Part shown: positions 55,997-64,000 of the stretch, one piece after another
How the letters are laid out: each line of letters opens with the position of its first letter
How positions within the stretch are numbered: the stretch's first letter is position 1
Source: Sphingomonas nostoxanthinifaciens
GTDB lineage: Bacteria > Pseudomonadota > Alphaproteobacteria > Sphingomonadales > Sphingomonadaceae
Assembly (NCBI RefSeq): GCF_019930585.1
Contig: NZ_CP082839.1
Location: forward strand, 3,856,001 to 3,920,000
Reading direction: 5' to 3'
DNA length: 64,000 nucleotides
The notes under the pieces: model-generated
Told to the model about the DNA's origin: nothing
Database searches by the model: none
The model's input: the letters and a program-made list of their open reading frames with translations, nothing else
Position numbers and translations under genes: made by a program

Positions 55997-57903
55997 TGGA
56001 TGAGCTGCTCGCCCAATTCCTGATCGAGGGCCGCGAGCTGGTCGCGGCGGCCAACGATGCGCTGGGCCTGCTCGCCCGCCGCGCCGACGACCGGGATGCG
56101 ATCGACGCCGCCTTCCGCGCCGTCCACACGCTCAAGGGATCGGTCGCGGTCTTCGACATGGCGCCGGCCGGCCGCATCCTCCACGAGGCCGAGAGCATGC
56201 TCGATCGGGCGCGCAAGGACGGCGCCGCGATCCCGCCCGACGGATTGGCGGCGCTCGTCGCCTGCATCGATCGGGTCGACGCGTGGATCGACGCCATGGA
56301 GCGCACGGGCACCCTGCCCGCCGATGCCGGCGACGTGGCCGACCGCCTGCTCGGCGGGATTGCCGACGCGCCCACGCCCGAAGCGATGTCCCAACCCGAT
56401 TGGCTCGCGCCATTGGCGGAGCGCGAAGCCGACCTGCTCCAGGCGGCGGGCGCCGCGCTCGTCGCATTCCGCTATCGGCCCGATGCGGACTGCTTCTTCC
56501 GCGGCGACGATCCGCTCGCGCTGTGCGCAAGCGTGCCCGATCTCCAGGCGCTTCAGATCACGCCACGCGAGCCCTGGCCCGATCCCGAGCAGATCGAGCC
56601 CTTCCAGTGCAACCTCTGCATCGAGGGCCTGTCCGGGGCTTCGCTCGACGCGGTGCGCGCCCATTTCCGGCTGGTGAGCGATCAGGTCGCGCTGCACTTG
56701 GTTCGCCCGCAGGCCGACGCCGAGGCGCCGGTCGCGGATGCGCAGTCGCAGACGTTGCGCGTCGATATGCGCCGCATCGACGATCTGGCCGACACGCTCG
56801 GCGAGCTGATCGTCGCCGCCAACGCGCTGGAGCCGCTGGTCGCCGAGGTCTCGCGGCTCGATGCCAGCCTCGGCGCGCGGCTGCGGGTGGCGCATGGCAA
56901 TGTCGAGCGGGAGGTTTCGGTCCTGCAGCGCGGCGTCCTGGCGGTGCGGCTCGTGCCGATCGCGCCGATGCTGCGACGCCTGCCGCGGATCGTGCGCGAG
57001 CTTGCCGCCGAACTCGGCAAGACGATCGATTTCGCCATCGACGGCGACAGCCTCGAGGTCGACAAGGCGATCGCCGACGCATTGTTCGAGCCGCTGCTTC
57101 ACCTTGTCCGCAATGCGGTGGATCACGGCATCGAGCCTGCCGACGCGCGGGTGGCCGCCGGAAAATCGCCGAGCGGCAGGCTTCGCCTGAGCTTCGCCCG
57201 CAACGGAGAGCGGCTCGACGTCGCGCTGGCCGACGACGGGCGCGGGATCGCGCCGGCGCAGATGCGCGGGATCGCGGTCGCGCGCGGCATCGTCTCGGAC
57301 GCGCAGGCGGCCGGGCTGGACGATCGCGCCGCGATCGAGCTGATCTTCGCGCCGGGCTTCTCGTCGGCGGATGCGGTTACCAGCGTGTCCGGGCGCGGCG
57401 TCGGCATGGATGCCGTGCGATCGGCGCTCGACCGGATCGACGCGCGGATCGCGATCGACAGCGAGGTCGGTCGCGGCACAATGATGCGGCTCAGCTTCCC
57501 GCTGCGTGCGATCACGACGCGGATGCTCGTCATCCGTTCGGGGCCGGATCGCTATGCCGTCCCGTTCGACAAGGTGACCGAGACCGTGATCGTGCCCGCC
57601 GCCGCGGTCGCGCCTTTGGGCAGCGGCGAGGCGCTGGTGCTGCGCGACCGTTCGGTCCCCCTCCTCCACATGGCCGAACTGCTCGGTGGCCGACGCCGGG
57701 CCTCGGGCGACCTGCGGCTGATGGTGGCGGATCATGGCAGCGAACGCGTCGCGTTCGTGGTCGACGGCTTCGATCAGCAGATCAATGCCACCGTGCGGCA
57801 GGCGACGGGCCTGCTGGGCACGATTCCCGGCGTCGCGGGCACGGCCGTGCTCGGCGACGGCGAGGTGCTGATCGTGCTCGATCCGGAAAGGCTGATCGCA
57901 TGA
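55996..57903 (+). CDS. cheA: Chemotaxis histidine kinase CheA
   Basis: Protein of 635 residues. An N-terminal HPt domain has the phosphorylated His near residue 44 in AVHTLKGSV. A loosely conserved P2-like region lies at about 140-245, the P3 dimer helices near 255-320 (RIDDLADTLGELIVAANALEPL), and the kinase core has LLHLVRNAVDHGIE, DDGRGIAP and SGRGVGMDAV. A CheW-like domain ends the chain. It phosphorylates CheB and CheY. The ATG at 55996 shares a base with the cheR stop. The frame is open upstream inside cheR, without homology. Confidence 0.96.
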   Translation: MDELLAQFLIEGRELVAAANDALGLLARRADDRDAIDAAFRAVHTLKGSVAVFDMAPAGRILHEAESMLDRARKDGAAIPPDGLAALVACIDRVDAWIDAMERTGTLPADAGDVADRLLGGIADAPTPEAMSQPDWLAPLAEREADLLQAAGAALVAFRYRPDADCFFRGDDPLALCASVPDLQALQITPREPWPDPEQIEPFQCNLCIEGLSGASLDAVRAHFRLVSDQVALHLVRPQADAEAPVADAQSQTLRVDMRRIDDLADTLGELIVAANALEPLVAEVSRLDASLGARLRVAHGNVEREVSVLQRGVLAVRLVPIAPMLRRLPRIVRELAAELGKTIDFAIDGDSLEVDKAIADALFEPLLHLVRNAVDHGIEPADARVAAGKSPSGRLRLSFARNGERLDVALADDGRGIAPAQMRGIAVARGIVSDAQAAGLDDRAAIELIFAPGFSSADAVTSVSGRGVGMDAVRSALDRIDARIAIDSEVGRGTMMRLSFPLRAITTRMLVIRSGPDRYAVPFDKVTETVIVPAAAVAPLGSGEALVLRDRSVPLLHMAELLGGRRRASGDLRLMVADHGSERVAFVVDGFDQQINATVRQATGLLGTIPGVAGTAVLGDGEVLIVLDPERLIA

Positions 57904-58172
57904 GCATCCGCGTCGAGGGCGACGTCATCCGGTTGGAGGGCCGCTGCCGGCTCGAGGAAGCCGAGCCCCTGCTCGGTGCATTGCTCGCGAGCGCGCGACC
58001 CGAGGTTGACCTGACGGACTGCACCGCCATCCATACCGCCGTCGTGCAGATCCTGCTCGCATGCCGGCCATCGGTCAGAGGCCGGCCCGATCACCCTTTT
58101 CTGGTTCGTTACGTCCTTCCGCTGCTGACCGGGGCCGCCTCGCCTTCCGCTCCGGGCGTTCCGGCACTATGA
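57900..58172 (+). CDS. Small STAS-domain protein of the chemosensory locus
   Basis: Protein of 90 residues starting in an ATGA overlap with cheA. The pattern (DVIRLEGRCRLEEAEPLLGALLASA, then VDLTDCTAIHTAVVQILLAC) follows a STAS fold of the anti-anti-sigma type. At the place of the usual DSSG switch motif it reads HTAV, so the phosphorylated Ser is missing. It could be a phosphorylation-independent adaptor or array-localisation factor, by inference. The Pro-rich tail after residue 70 is unlike STAS. Codon use resembles the neighbours. Confidence 0.7.
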   Translation: MSIRVEGDVIRLEGRCRLEEAEPLLGALLASARPEVDLTDCTAIHTAVVQILLACRPSVRGRPDHPFLVRYVLPLLTGAASPSAPGVPAL

Positions 58173-58222
58173 TTTGATATTCCCTTCGTTTTTCCCGTTC
58201 TCGGTCGCTTCTGGAGTTCGAC

Positions 58223-58606
58223 ATGCCGGTAACCGTCCTCATCGTCGATGACAGCAAGCTCGCACGGATCGTCGCCGGCAAGACGCTCGCCACGCTCCAG
58301 CCCGAGTGGACCAAGATCGAGGCGGGCAGCGCCGCCGACGCGCTCGCCATCATGGCGGAGCATCCCGTCGACGTCGCGCTGATTGACTTCAACATGACCG
58401 TCAAGGACGGGCTGCAACTCGCCACCGAGCTGCGCGCCGAGCATGCCGACATGCCGATTGCGATCATCACCGCCAACATCCAGGACGAGGTGGTCGCGCG
58501 CGCGCGCGCGATCAACGCGACCTTCGTGCCCAAGCCGGTGACTGCCGAAGGGCTGGAGGGCTTCCTGTCCGGTGCCGCGCTCAAGCTGCGATCGAAAAAG
58601 GGATGA
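58223..58606 (+). CDS. CheY-type response regulator
   Basis: Single receiver domain of 127 residues with the acidic pocket in VLIVDDSKLARI, the phosphorylated Asp near residue 54 in VALIDFNMTVKDGL, and the Lys in FVPKPVTAE. There is no output domain. It is the likely diffusible product of the kinase pathway, but its target is not a flagellar gene in this window. GGAG lies 8 bases before the ATG. The stop overlaps the CheC gene (ATGA). Confidence 0.92.
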   Translation: MPVTVLIVDDSKLARIVAGKTLATLQPEWTKIEAGSAADALAIMAEHPVDVALIDFNMTVKDGLQLATELRAEHADMPIAIITANIQDEVVARARAINATFVPKPVTAEGLEGFLSGAALKLRSKKG

Positions 58607-59241
58607 TCTCCGACCAGATCCTGCTCGACGAGCTGGAGCGCGACGCGCTTACGGAGATCGTCAATATCGGGGTCAGCCGCGCGGCCTCGAGCCTGCGCAA
58701 GATGGTCGGCGAGCAGGTGCTGCTGTCGGTGCCGGCGATCGACGTCGTGTCGCAGAAGCGCGCCGCGCGGCTGATCAGCGAGCGCGAGACGGACGATCTG
58801 GTCGCCGTTCGCCAGGATTTCGCCGGCGCCTTTTCGGGCCGCGCGCTGCTGATCTTTCCGGAGGAGAACAGCCTCGAGCTGGTCCGCGCCGTGACCCATG
58901 ACGAACTCACCGCCCAGGAGGTGGTCGAGATGGAGCATGAGGCGCTCACCGAAACCGGCAACGTCATCCTCAACAGCTGCCTCGCCACGATGGCGAACAT
59001 GCTCAAGCGCTCGCTGACGATGAGCATTCCGGAGGTCGTACGCGGCAATGGCGCGACCTTGTTCGACGTCTTCGAGGAAGCGCCGGCGGATGGGCTGGTG
59101 CTCTTCCTCTACATCGATTTCAACGTCCGCCATCGCGACATTCGCGGCTATATCGCGATGCTGATGAACCTGCCGGAGCTTGCGCTTCTCAAGGAATTGC
59201 TGGCCGAGTTCATCGAACGGATCGTCGGGCAGGATGGTTGA
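58603..59241 (+). CDS. CheC-family CheY phosphatase
   Basis: Protein of 212 residues with both CheC active-site helices: DALTEIVNIGVSRAASSL near residue 15 and EALTETGNVILNSCLATM near 117, each with the E-x-x-N pair that clasps the phosphate on CheY. It should dephosphorylate the response regulator encoded just ahead, to which it is coupled through an ATGA overlap. It is longer than two-helix CheX and shows no FliY-type extension. Confidence 0.88.
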   Translation: MISDQILLDELERDALTEIVNIGVSRAASSLRKMVGEQVLLSVPAIDVVSQKRAARLISERETDDLVAVRQDFAGAFSGRALLIFPEENSLELVRAVTHDELTAQEVVEMEHEALTETGNVILNSCLATMANMLKRSLTMSIPEVVRGNGATLFDVFEEAPADGLVLFLYIDFNVRHRDIRGYIAMLMNLPELALLKELLAEFIERIVGQDG

Positions 59242-61189
59242 TGCGGGTCCGGTCCGCACCGCAAGCATGACGGCGGGCACGAGCGGCTGCTGGGACTGGG
59301 ACATCGTCGCCGACGCGCTGCGGATCGACGAGCGTTTTGCCGATCTCTACGGCATCGATCGCGCGCTCGCGGGCGTGCCGCTGCCGACCCAGACCTTCTT
59401 CTCGCGCATCCACCCCGACGATCGCGCGCGGATGCGGATCGCGGTGGCGGGCATCCTCGGTGGCTCCGCTCTGTTCTCGAAGGAGTTTCGCGTCCTCACC
59501 GCCGATGGCGGCTATCGCTGGATGCACGGGCGCGGCGAGAGCCATCTCGATCGATCGGACGAGCCCGTCCGGTTCACCGGCCTGCTGATCGACGTCACCG
59601 AACGCAAGCAGGCCGAGGAAAGGCTGCGCGTGGCGCAGTCGGCGGGCGGCGTCGGCACCTTCGAATATCGCGACGGGTTCGCCACCGCGAGCGTGTCCGA
59701 CGAATTCTGCCGGCTGCTCGGCCTGCACCCGGCGCGGTCGCTGCCGGTCCGCACGATCAACGGCCTGTCGGTGGATGGCGGCCCGATCGTCCCGGATGCG
59801 CTGCCGTCCGACGCGCGATCGATCGGCGGGGAGTTCTTCGTCCGGCGCGGCGATACCGGCGACACGCGCTGGATCGCGCGCCGGGGCGAAGTCCATCACG
59901 AGGATGGCGACGGATACCGCATCATCGGCGTCATCTACGACGTGACCGAGCAGAAGGCCGCACAGCAGCGCCTGCTCGACCTGAACGACACGCTCGAACA
60001 GCGCGTGCAGCAGGCGATCGACGAGCGGATGGCGGTCGAGGAGGCGCTGCGCCAGGCGCAGAAGATGGAGGCGGTCGGCCAGCTCGCCAGCGGGATCGCG
60101 CACGACTTCAACAATCTGCTGACGATCATCGTCGGCAATGTCGAGACGGCCACGCGGCGGCTGACCCTGGATACCGATCCGCGCGCCAAGCGCGCGCTCG
60201 ACAATGCGATGAAGGGCGCCGAGCGCGCCGCCGCGCTCACGCAGCGGCTGCTGGCCTTCTCACGCCGCCAGCCGCTCTCGCCCAAGCCCACCGATATCGC
60301 CCGGCTGCTCGCGGGCATGTCCGACTTGCTGACCCGTTCGATCACCGAGGCGGTCGGGATCCAGATCCAGCCCGACCCGGATCTCTGGGGCGTCGAGATT
60401 GACGGGCATCAGCTCGAGAATGCGATCCTCAACCTCGCGGTCAATGCGCGCGATGCGATGCCCGGCGGCGGCAACCTCACCATCTCCGCCCATAACCGGA
60501 CCGTGCAGGATCAGGACGACCGGATGCTCGTGGCGGGCGAATTCGTCGCGATCGAGGTGACGGACACAGGCTCCGGCATGTCGGACGAGATGATCGCCAA
60601 GGTGTTCGATCCGTTCTTCACGACCAAGGAGGTCGGCAAGGGCACCGGGCTCGGCCTGTCGATGGTCTATGGCTTCGTCACCCAGTCCGGTGGGCAGATC
60701 ACGATCGATTCGACCGTCGGGCAAGGCACGACCATCACCCTCTACCTGCCGCGCATGACGCGTCTGGCAGGCGACCACCGGCCGGCGCCGATCGTCGAGG
60801 GGTTGAGCGCCGGCAAGGGCGAGACGATCCTCGTGGTCGAGGATGACGACGACGTCCGGGCGCATACCGTCGAGCTGCTGCGCGAACTCGGCTATCGCGT
60901 GATCGAGGCCTATGACGGGCCGTCCGCGCTTCGGCTGCTGGAGCGCCCCGATCAATCGGTCCAACTCCTGCTCACCGACGTCGTCATGCCGGTCATGTCG
61001 GGCAGCGAACTGGCGGATGCGGCGCACGTCCTGTTCCCCGAGATGCGGGTGCTGTTCATTTCGGGCTATCCGCGCGACGCGATCACGCGGGACGGCCGGC
61101 TGCGCGCGCATGTCGACCTGCTGCAGAAACCGTTCAATTACGAGACGCTGGCCGCGCGCATCCGCGAGGCGCTCGAAACCGTTCGCTGA
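59234..61189 (+). CDS. PAS hybrid sensor histidine kinase/response regulator
   Basis: Protein of 651 residues without membrane segments. Two PAS domains fill about residues 15-250 ([23 protein letters not shown] and [14 protein letters not shown]), followed by a coiled linker, HisKA with [19 protein letters not shown], HATPase_c ([18 protein letters not shown]) and a C-terminal receiver with Asp in LLLTDVVMP. The kinase-to-receiver part closely resembles that of the GAF/PAS kinase at 47388, so both may come from one ancestor and flank the che genes. The ATG at 59234 overlaps the CheC stop by 8 bases. Confidence 0.92.
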   Translation: MVDAGPVRTASMTAGTSGCWDWDIVADALRIDERFADLYGIDRALAGVPLPTQTFFSRIHPDDRARMRIAVAGILGGSALFSKEFRVLTADGGYRWMHGRGESHLDRSDEPVRFTGLLIDVTERKQAEERLRVAQSAGGVGTFEYRDGFATASVSDEFCRLLGLHPARSLPVRTINGLSVDGGPIVPDALPSDARSIGGEFFVRRGDTGDTRWIARRGEVHHEDGDGYRIIGVIYDVTEQKAAQQRLLDLNDTLEQRVQQAIDERMAVEEALRQAQKMEAVGQLASGIAHDFNNLLTIIVGNVETATRRLTLDTDPRAKRALDNAMKGAERAAALTQRLLAFSRRQPLSPKPTDIARLLAGMSDLLTRSITEAVGIQIQPDPDLWGVEIDGHQLENAILNLAVNARDAMPGGGNLTISAHNRTVQDQDDRMLVAGEFVAIEVTDTGSGMSDEMIAKVFDPFFTTKEVGKGTGLGLSMVYGFVTQSGGQITIDSTVGQGTTITLYLPRMTRLAGDHRPAPIVEGLSAGKGETILVVEDDDDVRAHTVELLRELGYRVIEAYDGPSALRLLERPDQSVQLLLTDVVMPVMSGSELADAAHVLFPEMRVLFISGYPRDAITRDGRLRAHVDLLQKPFNYETLAARIREALETVR

Positions 61190-61198
61190 GCGTCGCCG

Positions 61199-61759
61199 CT
61201 ATGGCCGGCCGAGGCTCGCCGCCATCCGATCGGCCAGTTGCGCCAGGAGCTGGCTGAACGCCTCCGCGCTGGCGGTGGGCGTGCCCGCCTGCTGGGGCGT
61301 TTCGAGCGACAATTGCGCGACGGGGCCGGACGGCAGCTCGCGATAGGCGACGTCCATCCGCGCTTGGCCGCCAGCGATACCGAAGGCGAGGATCGTCACG
61401 CTCACGGTGCGCGCCGGCGGCGCCGCAACCGCACCCGGCGGAAGCACCGCGCCCTCCGGCAGCCGCGCGGTGAGATCGCGGACGAGCGTGTCGCGCGCCA
61501 GCGTCCCGAGCGGCGCGATCCAGCGGGCGAAGTCGTCGACCTTCATCTCCGCCCCCGCGACCTGCCGCGTATATTCGGCCCGATCGAGCGCGGCCGGGAT
61601 ATGTACCGCCGGAATTGCTATCGGCGCACCGCGATAGGCCGGCGCGGCGGCGGCGGGCGCCACCGCATCCAGCGTGAGCATCGTCGTCGCCGGGCTATGC
61701 GCGCATGCCGCGAGCGCCAACGCCGCGATCGGGGCCGGAAGCCACTGCCGCATTCTCAT
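61199..61759 (-). CDS. pqiC: PqiC-type lipoprotein of an inter-membrane lipid transport system
   Basis: Protein of 186 residues with a lipoprotein signal (APIAALALAAC) and the ABC-transport auxiliary fold: IAIPAVHIPAALDRAEYTRQ near residue 50 and FARWIAPLGTLARDTLVRDL near 78. PqiC anchors the PqiB tunnel at the outer membrane. The ATG at 61759 is in an ATGA overlap with pqiB. Confidence 0.9.
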   Translation of the reverse strand: MRMRQWLPAPIAALALAACAHSPATTMLTLDAVAPAAAAPAYRGAPIAIPAVHIPAALDRAEYTRQVAGAEMKVDDFARWIAPLGTLARDTLVRDLTARLPEGAVLPPGAVAAPPARTVSVTILAFGIAGGQARMDVAYRELPSGPVAQLSLETPQQAGTPTASAEAFSQLLAQLADRMAASLGRP

Positions 61760-63438
61760 TTCTCCTTCGCCTTGCCGCGCAGCAACGCCTCGGGGTGGCG
61801 GCCGAGATAGTCGGTCAGCGAGCGGATCGAACGCGCCGCCTGATCCATCTGGCCGATCGCCTCGGGCAGGCTGCGATCCTGCGCCGCGCCCTCGCCCGAC
61901 AATACGGTGCGCGCTGCGGCCGCGGTGCCCTGCAGCTCAGTCACCGTCTGGTTGAGCTTGGTCATCAGCGGCCCGATCTGCGGCTTCACCTGCGCAGTGA
62001 TCGCGTCGAGCTGGCGCAGCGTGGCATCGAGATGCGCGATGCCGTCGCGGACCTCGCCCGATCCGGTGATGTTGGCGACATTGGCGGTCAGCCGGCGGAC
62101 GTTGGCGCCGATCTCCTGCAGCGGGATCTGGTCGACCTTGGTCAGGATCGAATCAGCCTTCGCCATCAGATCGTCGGCGGTGGCGTTGCTTTCTGCAGCG
62201 GGGATGATCGGATCGCCGCCGCCGGTCGCGAGGCGTGCCGGGCGGGCGCCGGCATCCGCCGCGAGCAGGATCGCATGCGCACCCACCAAGGGCGGCGATT
62301 GGATCATATGCGCGCGATAGCCTTGCGCAAGCAGACGCCCGACCGCACGATCGCTCGCGGCGCGCCAGTCCTGCGTGCCCGCCCCCGGCGGCAGTGCGAC
62401 ATCGAGGCGGCGCGGATAGAGCAGGATGGTTGCCTCGGTATAAGGCCGCCCACCGGGCGCGAACGTCAGGTGCGCGCTGCGCACCCGCCCGACCGTATAT
62501 CCGAGCATCGTCACGCTCGATCCCGGTTCGATATCGCCGGCGGCGCCCTTCAGCATGACGCGATATGGCACCTCCGGCCCGATCGCGCCCGCGCGCGCCG
62601 TCGCCTGGTCCTGATAGAGCGTGAACACCGTATTGGCCGGGGCATGTTGCGCGGCGACGGGCGCGGGGGGCAGTTCATATTGCACCGAACCCTGCAGCAC
62701 GCTGGCCGGCGACGAGAGGCCGGCCGTCAGCGACGCGCCGCTGAGCGACAGCTTGAGCGGGCTGCCGGTCCAGAACGCGCCGCCTTCGTCGATCAGCCGG
62801 TCGAACGGTGCATTCACGAACACCTTCAGCCGGAAATTGCCCGGACCGCGCAGCGCTGTCCGAACCACCTTGCCGATCGTGAAGCCGCGATAGAGCACCG
62901 CCGCACCCGGCTGGATCGAGCCCAGCGCGGCGGCATCGAGGTAATAGATCGTCCCCTGCGTGCCCGGCAGGATCAGCGGCGGCTGATCGAGCCCGACAAA
63001 GTGCCGCGTCGGCGTGCCGCCGGTACCCGGCGCCATGTCGATCAACACCCCCGCCACCGCGGCGCGGATCGACTGGATGTCGGTGATCGTGGGAAACTCG
63101 CCGACCAGCCAGAATTTGGTGTTGCTGTTGAGCGCATCCCTGACGCGCGGATCGAGCGACAGCGTCACCTCGACATGATGCGCGTCGGGTGCCGCCCGCA
63201 CGTGCGAGACGTGGCCGACCTCGACGCCCTTCATCAGCACCTTGGTATCGCCCGGCGTGACGCCCTCGACATAGCCGAAGGTGACCACCGTCTCGAGCCC
63301 GCGACGGGTGAGCGCGCGCACGCCGAGATAGGCGACGATGATCAGAGCGGCGAGCGGGATGGCCCAGACGAGGCCCGGCCAGCGGCTGCGGATCGCGCGC
63401 GCCTGCGGCAGCGTATCGTCCCGGTCATCGTCGTTCAA
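61756..63438 (-). CDS. pqiB: MCE-domain protein PqiB
   Basis: Protein of 560 residues with one N-terminal membrane anchor (LVWAIPLAALIIVAYLGV) and three MCE domains: VTPGDTKVLMKGVEVGHVSHV near residue 65, IQPGAAVLYRGFTIGKV near 180 and IEPGSSVTMLGYTVGRV near 310. A C-terminal coiled-coil needle follows. PqiB forms a syringe-like tunnel moving lipids between membranes. The TTG start at 63438 overlaps the pqiA stop (TTGA) and has GGAG 8 bases upstream. A GTG at 63462 is the alternative. Confidence 0.92.
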   Translation of the reverse strand: MNDDDRDDTLPQARAIRSRWPGLVWAIPLAALIIVAYLGVRALTRRGLETVVTFGYVEGVTPGDTKVLMKGVEVGHVSHVRAAPDAHHVEVTLSLDPRVRDALNSNTKFWLVGEFPTITDIQSIRAAVAGVLIDMAPGTGGTPTRHFVGLDQPPLILPGTQGTIYYLDAAALGSIQPGAAVLYRGFTIGKVVRTALRGPGNFRLKVFVNAPFDRLIDEGGAFWTGSPLKLSLSGASLTAGLSSPASVLQGSVQYELPPAPVAAQHAPANTVFTLYQDQATARAGAIGPEVPYRVMLKGAAGDIEPGSSVTMLGYTVGRVRSAHLTFAPGGRPYTEATILLYPRRLDVALPPGAGTQDWRAASDRAVGRLLAQGYRAHMIQSPPLVGAHAILLAADAGARPARLATGGGDPIIPAAESNATADDLMAKADSILTKVDQIPLQEIGANVRRLTANVANITGSGEVRDGIAHLDATLRQLDAITAQVKPQIGPLMTKLNQTVTELQGTAAAARTVLSGEGAAQDRSLPEAIGQMDQAARSIRSLTDYLGRHPEALLRGKAKEK

Positions 63439-64000
63439 TCGCGTCGCTCCGCCGCATCCCACATCAGTCGCGGGTCGAACGTCTTGGCGCTGATCATCGT
63501 CAGCACCACCACGGCGGTGAACGGCACCGCCGCGGGCTCCGCACGCCCCGTGATGAAGGCATTATAGGTCATGACCGGCACGAAGGTTCCGATCACGAAC
63601 GGATCGACCATCGACCAGCGCCCGATCTCCTCCACCATCCGATAGACCTTCGTCTTCGCGACGAGGTGCGAGCGCGAGCGCCGCAGCACCGAAACGACGC
63701 ACCAGCCGAGCCCGGCGAGCTTCAGGAACGGAATGAGGAAGCTCGCGCAGAACACCAATAGAGCGAGATCCCAGAGGTTCGCCTGCGCCAGCTCGATCAC
63801 GCCCTCCAGCACCGTATAGGTGGTCGGCTTGTAATGGATCGGCAGCGTCGCTAGCGGATAGAGGTTGGCGGGGATGTAGAGCAGCACCGCCGCCAGCGTC
63901 AGCGCGATCGTGCGGCTCATGCTCTGCGGCTTGCGCCGGTGGAGGCGATCGCCGCAGCGGCGGCACGACGCGCCCTCGGCCTCGGCCGGCGCGAGCAATT
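63435..64000 (-). CDS. pqiA: Paraquat-inducible protein A, C-terminal part (5' end outside window)
   Basis: The frame is open at the window edge, so the N-terminus is missing. The part seen holds a zinc-ribbon half (CRRCGDRLHRRKPQS) and four membrane helices, with the family stretches LLYIPANLYPLATLPI, EGVIELAQANLWDLALLVF and MVDPFVIGTFVPVM. PqiA is the inner-membrane partner of PqiB in lipid transport. The stop overlaps pqiB. Confidence 0.9.
   Translation of the reverse strand, partial: LLAPAEAEGASCRRCGDRLHRRKPQSMSRTIALTLAAVLLYIPANLYPLATLPIHYKPTTYTVLEGVIELAQANLWDLALLVFCASFLIPFLKLAGLGWCVVSVLRRSRSHLVAKTKVYRMVEEIGRWSMVDPFVIGTFVPVMTYNAFITGRAEPAAVPFTAVVVLTMISAKTFDPRLMWDAAERRD

Noticed and set aside
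1..64000. CRISPR arrays, rRNA genes, prophage genes and insertion sequences
   Set aside because: None seen on reading both strands: no regularly spaced repeats, no rRNA-like segments, and no transposase, terminase or capsid-like proteins.

Overview
The window reads as a piece of the chromosome of a high-GC alphaproteobacterium, most likely a Sphingomonas-type member of the Sphingomonadaceae. Grounds for this are the rpmF-plsX-fabH-ihfA-merR order, a large (about 1540-residue) NAD-dependent glutamate dehydrogenase, the many 4-base start/stop overlaps (ATGA, GTGA), the GC-rich codon use, and the style of the secreted and chemosensory proteins. No rRNA, phage, insertion sequence or CRISPR array was seen. 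One complete tRNA gene, for Thr (anticodon CGT), is present, with a decayed partial copy of itself just upstream.

Layout. 1-3955: end of a glycosyltransferase gene, then a DUF1800/DUF1501 exported pair. 3988-12526: mostly housekeeping genes on the + strand: glnE, a one-cysteine peroxiredoxin, a DUF455 ferritin-like protein with a probable CTG start, an M23 peptidase, an IscA-type Fe-S protein, and the rpmF-plsX-fabH-ihfA-merR operon. rpmF is only 59 codons. A 57-codon gene resembling NepR anti-sigma factors may lie opposite glnE. 12563-22429: ftsK, purH, NAD-GDH and a PAS protein, all on the - strand. 22549-22749: tRNA remnant and tRNA-Thr.

22873-34222: catabolic and efflux modules. A tripartite RND pump (permease and adaptor on one side, outer-membrane factor on the other) surrounds its own TetR gene. 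Two 24-bp palindromes of the same design, one before the adaptor and one in the tetR/outer-membrane-factor gap, are the likely operators. Next is a quinate/shikimate module: a membrane PQQ dehydrogenase with a TetR gene behind it, diverging from a Tat-exported type I dehydroquinate dehydratase and a dehydroshikimate-dehydratase-like TIM barrel. Together they could carry quinate to protocatechuate, the first two steps in the periplasm. A 20-bp palindrome lies in the divergent gap.

34262-47264: a mixed accessory stretch holding a PEP-mutase/isocitrate-lyase-like enzyme, a GlxA-type regulator, an HD hydrolase, an alpha/beta hydrolase, a metallo-beta-lactamase-fold enzyme, an ABC-2 exporter whose ATPase gene carries a 1-base frameshift, a secreted protein, a GST, tRNA-uridine hydroxylase trhO, a DUF6629 membrane protein, an exported TPR protein, a small secreted protein and purT.

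47388-61189: a compact chemosensory locus with no flagellar genes in view. In order: a GAF/PAS hybrid kinase (frameshifted as written), a soluble receptor with two signalling hairpins, a protein of three CheW domains, CheB, CheR, CheA, a 90-residue STAS protein, CheY, CheC and a second hybrid kinase. Tight overlaps from CheW onward suggest co-translation. Its unusual composition makes it the best candidate here for a system with a non-standard output. 61199-64000: pqiC, pqiB and the C-terminal part of pqiA, an inter-membrane lipid-transport operon running off the window.
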